From assembly GCA_964392415.1 (NCBI GenBank), contig CAYMPL010000041.1, forward strand, positions 1 to 18,314: DNA of 18,314 nucleotides, read 5' to 3'. Position 1 is the stretch's first letter. Each line of letters begins with the position of its first letter. The notes beneath the pieces are model-generated. The model made no database searches. It saw only the letters and a list, made by a program, of their open reading frames with translations, and had not been told where the DNA came from. Origin of the DNA: CAYJMQ01 sp964392415. Lineage in GTDB: Bacteria > Bdellovibrionota > JACOXK01 > 2-02-FULL-40-11. This document shows, piece by piece, positions 7,148 to 13,893 of the stretch. The translations under genes were made by a program, and so were the position numbers.

Positions 7148-8707
7148 ATGTTTGACTGGAGCGAATTTGAACATCTCCATGTTGTCCGAAAATTGAAAGA
7201 AATTTTGAGCGAGTGGTGGAATGTTGAAATCTTTTTTGCGGATGACAGGGGATTTTTAAGAGAAATCGACAAAGATGAAGCAAAGACATTTAAAAATGCG
7301 GCCCTGAATCTCATTCTAAATACCTCCGCCGGATTTGACAGCTTTTCAGAATTTTCAAAAAAAATCACGCAGGAACTTCGAAAAGTCGGAAAGGAGCATC
7401 TGACAGAAACATGGGATATCGGTCTTTCCGCGACCGCTTTTCCGATTTATATTTCGGATGAATTTATGGGAAGCGTCATCGCTGTTGGCTTTTTCAAAGA
7501 TGCTAACCTTGATGCCCAGTCAGTAGAGCTTTCGAAGAATCTTAAAGCATTGGCCATTGGGGGTGAAGATGTCAAAGAAGCGATTGGAAGCATTAAGATC
7601 ATTAAACTCCAGGAAATGTCTTATTTTACAGAACTCATAAGCCTTGTTGCTGAAGAAATTATAACCCTTCACAGCGAAATTTCCGTTCGTGAAGAGCGCA
7701 TTGACGAACTCAATAAAGAATTAGGAGTTAGATATCGATATGGCACGATGATCGGCAGAAGCAAACCCATGCAAGATCTCTATGATCTCCTTGATAAAAT
7801 TAAGCTTTCCGAGAGTACCTGTCTGATTCAGGGAGAAAACGGAACTGGAAAGGAACTCATCGCCCGTGCCATCCACTATAACAGTCCCAGAAAAGACAAA
7901 GTTTTTGTCACCCAAAACTGTTCAGCATTCAATGAAAACCTGCTGGACTCCGAACTCTTTGGGCACACGAAAGGATCCTTTACAGGGGCTATCAGAGACA
8001 AAAAAGGACTTTTTGAAGTTGCAGACAAGGGCACATTCTTTCTCGATGAAATAGGGGATATGTCGACCGCAATGCAGGTGAAAATCCTGCGCGTCCTCCA
8101 GGAAGGGACATTCATTCCGGTGGGGGCAACAGAACTGAGAAGGGTTAATGTCCGCGTTCTTGCGGCAACCAATCAAGACCTGAAAGAAATGGTTGAACGT
8201 GGCGTCTTCAGAGAAGACCTCTACTACCGGATTAACGTCATCAATATTCATGTCCCCCCCTTACGGGAACGAAAAGAGGACATTCCGCTCCTGATCGATT
8301 CCTTCCTGGAAAAGTGTGCGAAAGAAACAGGGGGAAAAAAGAAGCTGATTGCAAAACGAACCATGGAGAAACTTCTGGATTACAATTGGCCAGGAAACGT
8401 TCGAGAGCTCGAAAACGAGATGGAAAGACTCAATGTTCTGGCTGGGGCCGATCTCAAAATCGCCGCCGATATGCTTTCTCCCCGTATCAAGAATTTCGGC
8501 GAAAAGGGGAAGGTTCAGGGGGTTCGCATCCAGGGGAAACTCAAAGATGCGCTCGAAGAACTGGAAAGAGAGATGATTAAGGATGGCCTGAGACGTACCG
8601 GGTGGAACAAATCGAAACTCGCCAAAGAACTTGGCATCAGCCGCGCAGGCCTCATTATGAAAGTTGAAAAATACGGACTCGATAAGCGCCGGATGCTCAA
8701 GAAGTAG
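7148..8707 (+). CDS. sigma-54-dependent transcriptional activator, complete
   Basis: 519 residues. The N-terminal region (about 1-185) is a sensory domain that I do not recognise with certainty. It is not a receiver, and it loosely resembles PocR-like ligand-binding domains without their cysteines. A short coiled coil (about 180-195) leads to the AAA+ domain: Walker A G-E-N-G-T-G-K-E (229-236), sigma-54 contact loop G-S-F-T-G-A (276-281, a common variant of GAFTGA), Walker B F-F-L-D-E (Asp300-Glu301), arginine fingers Arg355 and Arg361, and sensor II in N-W-P-G-N-V-R-E-L (413-421). A Fis-type helix-turn-helix closes the protein (about 470-512). It should hydrolyse ATP to open sigma-54 promoters. 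It is followed by a near-consensus sigma-54 promoter and a degenerate paralog, so that gene is its most obvious target. Confidence 0.95.
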   Translation: MFDWSEFEHLHVVRKLKEILSEWWNVEIFFADDRGFLREIDKDEAKTFKNAALNLILNTSAGFDSFSEFSKKITQELRKVGKEHLTETWDIGLSATAFPIYISDEFMGSVIAVGFFKDANLDAQSVELSKNLKALAIGGEDVKEAIGSIKIIKLQEMSYFTELISLVAEEIITLHSEISVREERIDELNKELGVRYRYGTMIGRSKPMQDLYDLLDKIKLSESTCLIQGENGTGKELIARAIHYNSPRKDKVFVTQNCSAFNENLLDSELFGHTKGSFTGAIRDKKGLFEVADKGTFFLDEIGDMSTAMQVKILRVLQEGTFIPVGATELRRVNVRVLAATNQDLKEMVERGVFREDLYYRINVINIHVPPLRERKEDIPLLIDSFLEKCAKETGGKKKLIAKRTMEKLLDYNWPGNVRELENEMERLNVLAGADLKIAADMLSPRIKNFGEKGKVQGVRIQGKLKDALEELEREMIKDGLRRTGWNKSKLAKELGISRAGLIMKVEKYGLDKRRMLKK

Positions 8708-8734
8708 ACGCTGAGCAGCTTCTCGACAAAAAAT

Positions 8735-8752
8735 AACAAATCTTTCGTTGTT
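8735..8752. promoter_or_regulatory. possible activator-binding inverted repeat
   Basis: AACAA, eight bases, then TTGTT, about 30 bases upstream of the -24/-12 promoter. Activators of this family bind dyad sites upstream of their promoters, though usually 80-150 bases away. Weak evidence. Confidence 0.2.
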
Positions 8753-8782
8753 TGATTGCCTCCTTTTGCCTCACAAAATAAC

Positions 8783-8800
8783 TTGGCATAGATATTGCTT
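8783..8800 (+). promoter_or_regulatory. sigma-54 (-24/-12) promoter
   Basis: TTGGCA at the -24 element and TTGCT at the -12 element, with GG (8785-8786) and GC (8797-8798) separated by exactly ten bases, as the family requires. Transcription would start near 8810. This rules out the TTG at 8795 as a start codon and supports the ATG at 8837 for the gene downstream. Confidence 0.75.
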
Positions 8801-8836
8801 TTTGGACGGCGAAACCCCCATGGGAAAAAGAAGAAG

Positions 8837-9958
8837 ATGATTACTGAAGCAGCGAAGAAAAAGGTTGAAAGGCTCAAAGAGGGCTTTTCAAAGCACTATT
8901 CCGAAAATGATACCCCCGGTTATTACAAAATCCTTCATTCGTTAGAATATCTGGATGGGGAACTTTCCTCGTTAGAAGACAACCTCGAAACCAAACAAAA
9001 TGAAATGGAGCTCCTTCGTCTTCATTTAAATTCAAAAGAACATTTTGGATTCCTCTCAAGCAAGAACAAGGCAATGCAGAGAACATTTACAACGGCCGAA
9101 AAATATAAAAACAGCCAGATACCTATTTTAATTCTTGGAGAAAGAGGCACTGGAAAAGAGGCTCTTGCGCGCGTCATTCATATTCGTTCAGAAAAGAAAG
9201 GCCCTTTTATTGCCTATGACCGGTCAATGGAAAAGAATGGGGAAAAAAATGGAGAGCGGCAAAAGGAGTGGCCTGAGAATTCTACGCTTTACCTGCCAGA
9301 GGTTTCACTCACCACTCCTTATCTGCAAAAGAAAATTCTTGAATTGATTGATCAGACAAGCCCCACACCGCCGCGTTTGATGATTTCCGCAAAACAGATG
9401 AATGATTTGGAACCCAAAGTTATCAAAAAAATCAGCCTGATCCCGCTGCAGATGATCCCTTTGAGAGAACGTAAAGAAGATCTATTGCCAATGATCGACT
9501 TTTTCGTAAGAGAATTTTCAAAAAATGAGAAAAATGTGCTTGATTTCTCTCCCTCGACGCTCAACAAGCTTCTTGAATATCATTGGCCTGGAAATATGAG
9601 TGAACTCAAACTTGAAATCAAACGAATCCTGCTCGATTACGGTGATAAAAAAAACTTCACCATCGATGTGCTCCCCGAAAAGATTATCGGCTCTTCGTTA
9701 AAAGAACTCTATTCAATTATGGATGCCCAAGAAAGTTTGCCGATGGCAATCGAGACCCTGGAAAAAAAAATGATTATTGAGGCTCTTATCAAGTATAAAG
9801 ACAACAAATCAAAGGTTTCACGTGAACTTGGCATTTCAAGATCAGGACTGATTCAAAAAGTCCAAAAATATGGACTTACCCGGGCTTACTTATCCAAATT
9901 TTCTGATACGAATCGCCGAATCACCTCCCGGAATTCGGGTTTAATGTCAATAAATTGA
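8837..9958 (+). CDS. degenerate sigma-54-activator-like regulator without the GAFTGA loop
   Basis: 373 residues from the ATG at 8837, chosen because the sigma-54 promoter starts transcription near 8810 and a purine-rich stretch precedes it; a longer TTG-initiated frame from 8795 would begin upstream of the transcript. A coiled-coil N terminus (about 35-65) is followed by an AAA+ domain that keeps Walker A (G-E-R-G-T-G-K-E, 101-108). About 18 residues are missing between Walker A and Walker B, including the whole sigma-54 contact loop. Walker B reads L-Y-L-P-E with Pro154 for Asp, and by alignment the two arginine fingers are Glu and Lys. The Fis-type HTH (about 305-347) nearly matches that of the upstream gene: N-K-S-K-x2-x-E-L-G-I-S-R-x-G-L-I-x-K-V-x-K-Y-G-L. 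It can probably bind the same DNA but cannot activate sigma-54. The last 73 bases overlap the opposite-strand PilZ gene. Confidence 0.88.
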   Translation: MITEAAKKKVERLKEGFSKHYSENDTPGYYKILHSLEYLDGELSSLEDNLETKQNEMELLRLHLNSKEHFGFLSSKNKAMQRTFTTAEKYKNSQIPILILGERGTGKEALARVIHIRSEKKGPFIAYDRSMEKNGEKNGERQKEWPENSTLYLPEVSLTTPYLQKKILELIDQTSPTPPRLMISAKQMNDLEPKVIKKISLIPLQMIPLRERKEDLLPMIDFFVREFSKNEKNVLDFSPSTLNKLLEYHWPGNMSELKLEIKRILLDYGDKKNFTIDVLPEKIIGSSLKELYSIMDAQESLPMAIETLEKKMIIEALIKYKDNKSKVSRELGISRSGLIQKVQKYGLTRAYLSKFSDTNRRITSRNSGLMSIN

Positions 9959-10251
9959 ATCCCTATTCCATTGATCCCTTGAAGATCATCAGACCAACCC
10001 TCTGTTGCCCAGATAACTTTTCCCTTTGAACGAATGAGAGCTGGGTGGTTAGGGAGAGAAAAGTGAAGATCAAGAACCATTCCAACCTTAAATGGAACTT
10101 CACGTGAGGAAGACTTTAAAAAGACCCCCCCTTCACTGATATTTTCAGAGTAGAGCGTCACAAAATTGGCTCTCGTCTTCTGAGTTGGAATTTTAAAAAC
10201 GATTTGGGCTTGAATTCTTGTTCGCGGTGATAATCGCGTTTCCTTAGACAT
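9886..10251 (-). CDS. PilZ-domain c-di-GMP-binding protein
   Basis: 121 residues consisting of one PilZ domain. The c-di-GMP binding motifs are present: R-x3-R (Arg6, Arg10) and N-x-S-x2-G (Asn37, Ser39, Gly42). It should act as a small cytoplasmic receptor that changes partner activity, often motility or polysaccharide secretion, when c-di-GMP rises. I chose the ATG at 10251 rather than the in-frame ATG at 10308 because PilZ homology begins there and a promoter candidate predicts a transcript starting near 10256. The 3' end overlaps the convergent regulator gene by 73 bases. It is divergent from pccB with very little space between. The window also encodes a diguanylate cyclase (490), but in a different operon. 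Confidence 0.87.
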   Translation of the reverse strand: MSKETRLSPRTRIQAQIVFKIPTQKTRANFVTLYSENISEGGVFLKSSSREVPFKVGMVLDLHFSLPNHPALIRSKGKVIWATEGWSDDLQGINGIGIQFIDIKPEFREVIRRFVSENLDK

Positions 10252-10262
10252 GAGCGATCTGA

Positions 10263-10291
10263 AATCTAACATACCAAAACTTAATTGACAA
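10263..10291 (-). promoter_or_regulatory. candidate PilZ gene promoter
   Basis: On the minus strand, TTGTCA (10286-10291), 17 bases, then TAGATT (10263-10268). An extended-type TATGTT lies between them as an alternative -10. Transcription near 10256 would leave about five bases of leader. The -35 box coincides with that of the opposite promoter. Confidence 0.35.
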
Positions 10292-10313
10292 GACACTTCG
10301 AGTCTCATAAACT
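10285..10313 (+). promoter_or_regulatory. promoter of the carboxylase/mutase operon
   Basis: An exact TTGACA (10285-10290), 17 bases, then TAAACT (10308-10313). Transcription near 10320 would start about three bases before the GTG at 10323, giving a leaderless message; no Shine-Dalgarno is present. Confidence 0.5.
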
Positions 10314-10322
10314 CCGTCTATC

Positions 10323-11867
10323 GTGTCAAATCCTTATGAAATTCTTGAGGAATTAAACAAACAGTCTTTGCTCGGCGGGGGGAAAGAACGGACTGAACGA
10401 CAGCATGAGGCGGGGAAAATGACAGCCCGTGAAAGGATCGACCTCCTCCTGGATGAAGAGAGTTTTCATGAGCTCGATCGCTTCGTAAAGCACCGCTGCA
10501 CCGATTTTGATATGGATAACGATCACTATGCGGGTGATGGTGTCGTCTGCGGATATGGAACCATTGAGGGACGAACGGTCTATGTCTATTCCCAGGATTT
10601 TACCGTCTTTGGTGGATCGCTCAGCGGCTCGAACGCGAAAAAAATCTGTAAAGTCATGGAGCTTGCGCTGAAAAATGGGGCGCCGATCATTGGAATTTGT
10701 GATTCAGGGGGGGCGAGGATTCAGGAAGGGGTTGAATCGCTCGCCGGCTATGCCGATATCTTTTTGAGGAATACACTCGCCTCTGGCGTCATTCCTCAAA
10801 TCACAGCCATCATGGGCCCGTGTGCCGGGGGGGCTGTTTATTCCCCTGCCCTCACAGACTTCGTCTTCATGGTCAAAAATACAAGCTATATGTTTGTGAC
10901 GGGTCCTGAAGTGATTAAAGCTGTCACTCATGAAGAAGTTACAAAAGAAAAATTGGGGGGGGCGATGACGCATAACCAAAATAGTGGGGTTGCTCATTTC
11001 GCAGCTGACGATGAAAAACGATGTTTACAGATGATCCGGTCACTGATCGGCTATCTCCCTTCCAATAATCTGGAAGATCCGCCGCTTCGAAAAGTGGAGG
11101 ATGATCCAAAACGGACAGATCCAAAACTCCAGTCTGTCATTCCCGAAAATTCAAAAAAACCATACGATGTAAAAATCATCATTCATAGTATTATCGACGA
11201 TCACCGGTTCTTTGAAGTCCAGCAGCACTATGCGCAAAATATTGTCATTGGTTTTGCAACTCTCAGCGGAAAAACGGTTGGGATAGTGGCGAATCAGCCA
11301 GATGTTTTGGCCGGATGTCTCGATATTTCCGCCTCTATCAAAGCCGCCCGGTTCGTTCGTTTTTGTGATGCGTTTAACATCCCCATTATCACCCTGGTTG
11401 ACGTTCCGGGTTTTTTACCGGGGACCGATCAGGAATATGGCGGAATTATCCGCCACGGGGCAAAACTCCTCTATGCCTATTCAGAAGCAACCGTTCCCAA
11501 AATTACCGTTATTACCCGAAAAGCGTATGGAGGGGCATACGACGTCATGGCTTCCAAACACTTACGGGCTGATATTAATTATGCCTATCCTTCCGCAGAA
11601 ATTGCTGTCATGGGACCTGAGGGGGCGGTAAATATTGTCTTTAAAAAAGAGATTGAGCAGGCAAAAGATCCTGTCAGGCGGCGAGAAGAGCTGATTGAAG
11701 AATATCGTCAAAAATTTGCAAATCCCTATAAAGCCGCGGAACTTGGATATATTGATGAGGTGATTTTTCCACAGGAGACCCGTTCAAAACTGATCAAAGC
11801 CCTTGAGATGCTCAAAAATAAACGCGAACATTCCCCTCCTAAAAAACACGGAAATATCCCTCTTTAA
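10323..11867 (+). CDS. pccB: propionyl-CoA carboxylase carboxyltransferase (beta) subunit
   Basis: 514 residues, normal length for the single-chain acyl-CoA carboxyltransferase family. It moves the carboxyl group from carboxybiotin to the acyl-CoA. Two crotonase-like halves are visible, with G-G-A-R-I-Q-E-G (129-136) and G-P-C-A-G-G (165-170) in the first and K-A-Y-G-G-A-Y-D-V-M (400-409) in the second. Asp407 aligns with the residue that favours propionyl-CoA over acetyl-CoA in Streptomyces PccB, so propionyl-CoA is the likely substrate; the adjoining mutase supports this. Translation starts at GTG 10323 with no Shine-Dalgarno. The gene leads a four-gene operon, with the next start three bases after its stop. 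Several conserved glycine pairs are encoded by runs of seven or eight G. Confidence 0.94.
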   Translation: MSNPYEILEELNKQSLLGGGKERTERQHEAGKMTARERIDLLLDEESFHELDRFVKHRCTDFDMDNDHYAGDGVVCGYGTIEGRTVYVYSQDFTVFGGSLSGSNAKKICKVMELALKNGAPIIGICDSGGARIQEGVESLAGYADIFLRNTLASGVIPQITAIMGPCAGGAVYSPALTDFVFMVKNTSYMFVTGPEVIKAVTHEEVTKEKLGGAMTHNQNSGVAHFAADDEKRCLQMIRSLIGYLPSNNLEDPPLRKVEDDPKRTDPKLQSVIPENSKKPYDVKIIIHSIIDDHRFFEVQQHYAQNIVIGFATLSGKTVGIVANQPDVLAGCLDISASIKAARFVRFCDAFNIPIITLVDVPGFLPGTDQEYGGIIRHGAKLLYAYSEATVPKITVITRKAYGGAYDVMASKHLRADINYAYPSAEIAVMGPEGAVNIVFKKEIEQAKDPVRRREELIEEYRQKFANPYKAAELGYIDEVIFPQETRSKLIKALEMLKNKREHSPPKKHGNIPL

Positions 11868-11870
11868 AAA

Positions 11871-13391
11871 ATGCCGAAGCATTTTAAAAAAGTCCTCGTC
11901 GCAAACCGCGGAGAAATTGCGATCAGGATCATACGCGCGCTTCACGAAATGGAGATAGCATCGGTTGCTGTCTATTCAGAGGCCGATCGCACGAGCAGCC
12001 ATATCTCGATGGCTGAGGAGGCCTATCCCATTGGGGAGGCTCCTTCTTTGGAAAGCTACCTCAACATTCCTAAAATCCTAAAGGTCGCTAAAAATGCCAG
12101 GGTCGATGCCATTCATCCCGGTTATGGTTTTCTCTCTGAAAATGATGAATTCGCTGAGGCCTGCGAAGAAGCGGGGATCACGTTCATTGGACCCAAAGCA
12201 GAAACGATGCGCCAGTTGGGAGACAAAATCAAGTCCCGCGAAATGATGATCAAAGAAAAAATTCCTGTTGTTCCGGGGAGCAAAGAACCGGTCACTTCTT
12301 TTTTTCACGCAAAAAAAATCGCGCATGAGCTGAAATATCCAGTCGTTGTGAAAGCCTCAGCTGGGGGGGGCGGAAAGGGGATGAGGATTGTAAAATCAGA
12401 AAAGGATCTTGAAAAATGGATGGAGGTTGCAAAAAGAGAAGCAAAATCGGCATTTGGAGATGAAACAATCTATCTGGAAAAATATCTTGAGAAGCCGCAT
12501 CATGTGGAGGTCCAGATTTTTGGGGATCACCAGGGAAGAATTGTCCATCTTTATGAACGGGAATGCTCGATTCAAAGACGCCATCAAAAAGTCATTGAAG
12601 AAACCCCAGCCCCTTTTCTTGATGCAAAAACGCGGGCAAAAATTTGCGAGACAGCCGTCACAGCAGCGAAGGCCTTTAAATATCTCAATGCTGGCACCAT
12701 TGAATTTCTGATCGACAGACACAAGAATTTCTATTTTCTTGAAATGAATACAAGGCTGCAGGTCGAACACCCGATCACAGAATGGGTCACCGGTATCGAT
12801 ATGGTCAAACTCCAGATCAACATCGCACAAGGGGAACCGATCCCCTTTAAACAGCAGGAGGTCACACAACGGGGGCATGCAATTGAATGCCGAATCTACG
12901 CGGAAGACCCCTTTAATAATTTTCTGCCATGCCCGGGAAAAATCCAAACCTATCGGGTACCGCAAGGGCCATTTGTAAGACTCGACAGCTATATCTACGC
13001 AGGATACGAAGTGCCGATATATTATGATCCTCTTATCGGTAAATTAAGCGTCTATGGCTCGACACGAATGGAGGCTGTGCATCGATTAACGATGGCTTTA
13101 AAAGAATTTGTCATTAAAGGGATCCGAACCACCCTCACCTTTCACAGACAGGTTATGCGAATGCCCCCCTTTGTTCATGGCACTTACGACACCACTTTTA
13201 TAGACCGTGAATTCCGGGTTCCGAAGACCCGGCCGATCCAGCCTGTAAGAGACCTTGTTCTTGCGATCGCTGCCGTCGATGCTTTCAAAAAATTAAAAGA
13301 AAGTCAGACATTTATACCGGGCGAGCGAAAAGAATCTCAGTGGCTGAGCGAGGGACGGGCAATGGCATTGCGAAGCACGACGTGGAGATAA
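11871..13391 (+). CDS. accC: biotin carboxylase subunit of acyl-CoA carboxylase
   Basis: 506 residues. It carboxylates the biotin on the carrier protein using ATP and bicarbonate. The N-terminal domain begins K-V-L-V-A-N-R-G-E-I-A, the ATP-grasp loop is K-A-S-A-G-G-G-G-K-G-M (161-171), R-R-H-Q-K (236-240) binds bicarbonate/ATP, and E-M-N-T-R-L-Q-V-E-H (291-300) carries the catalytic metal ligands. All are intact. Unlike the fused alpha chain of many propionyl-CoA carboxylases, it has no biotinyl domain; the tail after about 450 is short and the carrier is the next gene. It lies three bases behind pccB and nine bases before the carrier gene. It could also serve another carboxylase, but position points to the propionyl-CoA enzyme. 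Confidence 0.95.
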   Translation: MPKHFKKVLVANRGEIAIRIIRALHEMEIASVAVYSEADRTSSHISMAEEAYPIGEAPSLESYLNIPKILKVAKNARVDAIHPGYGFLSENDEFAEACEEAGITFIGPKAETMRQLGDKIKSREMMIKEKIPVVPGSKEPVTSFFHAKKIAHELKYPVVVKASAGGGGKGMRIVKSEKDLEKWMEVAKREAKSAFGDETIYLEKYLEKPHHVEVQIFGDHQGRIVHLYERECSIQRRHQKVIEETPAPFLDAKTRAKICETAVTAAKAFKYLNAGTIEFLIDRHKNFYFLEMNTRLQVEHPITEWVTGIDMVKLQINIAQGEPIPFKQQEVTQRGHAIECRIYAEDPFNNFLPCPGKIQTYRVPQGPFVRLDSYIYAGYEVPIYYDPLIGKLSVYGSTRMEAVHRLTMALKEFVIKGIRTTLTFHRQVMRMPPFVHGTYDTTFIDREFRVPKTRPIQPVRDLVLAIAAVDAFKKLKESQTFIPGERKESQWLSEGRAMALRSTTWR

Positions 13392-13400
13392 ATCGCTGAC

Positions 13401-13889
13401 ATGATTTTTACGACCTATATAGATGAAAAGCCACACAAGGTAAAAATCGTTGAAGAACGAGGCGGATACCTTATTACGGTTGACAACGAAAAACCGTTCC
13501 ATGTCGATGTTGTCGATCTGCAAACGGGGAGCTATTCGATGCTTCTCAAAGAACGTTCCTATCAGTTCGATATCGAAAAGAAAGAAAATACGTACCATGT
13601 GCTCTTAAGAGGGAGACTTTATTCTCTCGAACTGATCCATCCGAAATTGAAAGGGGTAAAGGCCAAAGGCTTTGAAGAAAAAAAGATCATCGCGCGCATG
13701 CCTGGGAAGATTATTAAAATCCTTGCGAAGGAAAAAGATAAAGTCGCAAGAGGACAAGGCATTGTCATTATGGAAGCAATGAAAATGGAGAATGAACTCA
13801 AATCCCCGATGACCGGCGTCATCCAGACCATTCGGGTCAAAGAAGGGCAGATCGTTGAGGCGGGTGAAGAGTTGATTTTACTTGAGTAG
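13401..13889 (+). CDS. biotin carboxyl carrier protein of propionyl-CoA carboxylase
   Basis: 162 residues. The C-terminal ~75 residues form a biotinyl domain with the attachment motif E-A-M-K-M-E-N, biotin being joined to Lys128. The N-terminal ~85 residues are beta-rich and correspond in position to the linker (BT-like) region of fused carboxylase alpha chains, so this protein looks like the detached C-terminal half of such a chain. A GGAG lies about 12 bases before the ATG. It sits between the biotin carboxylase and mutase genes, with only four bases to the chosen mutase start. Confidence 0.93.
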   Translation: MIFTTYIDEKPHKVKIVEERGGYLITVDNEKPFHVDVVDLQTGSYSMLLKERSYQFDIEKKENTYHVLLRGRLYSLELIHPKLKGVKAKGFEEKKIIARMPGKIIKILAKEKDKVARGQGIVIMEAMKMENELKSPMTGVIQTIRVKEGQIVEAGEELILLE

Positions 13890-13893
13890 GTTC

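Noticed and set aside
8795..8836. Upstream TTG start for the second regulator
   Set aside because: The TTG lies inside the -12 element of the sigma-54 promoter, upstream of the predicted transcript start.
10252..10308. Longer N terminus for the PilZ protein from the ATG at 10308
   Set aside because: The extra 19 residues are outside the PilZ domain and would lie upstream of the predicted transcript start.
12396..12965. 189-codon minus-strand open frame inside the biotin carboxylase gene
   Set aside because: Antisense shadow of a well-conserved gene, with no recognisable domain.
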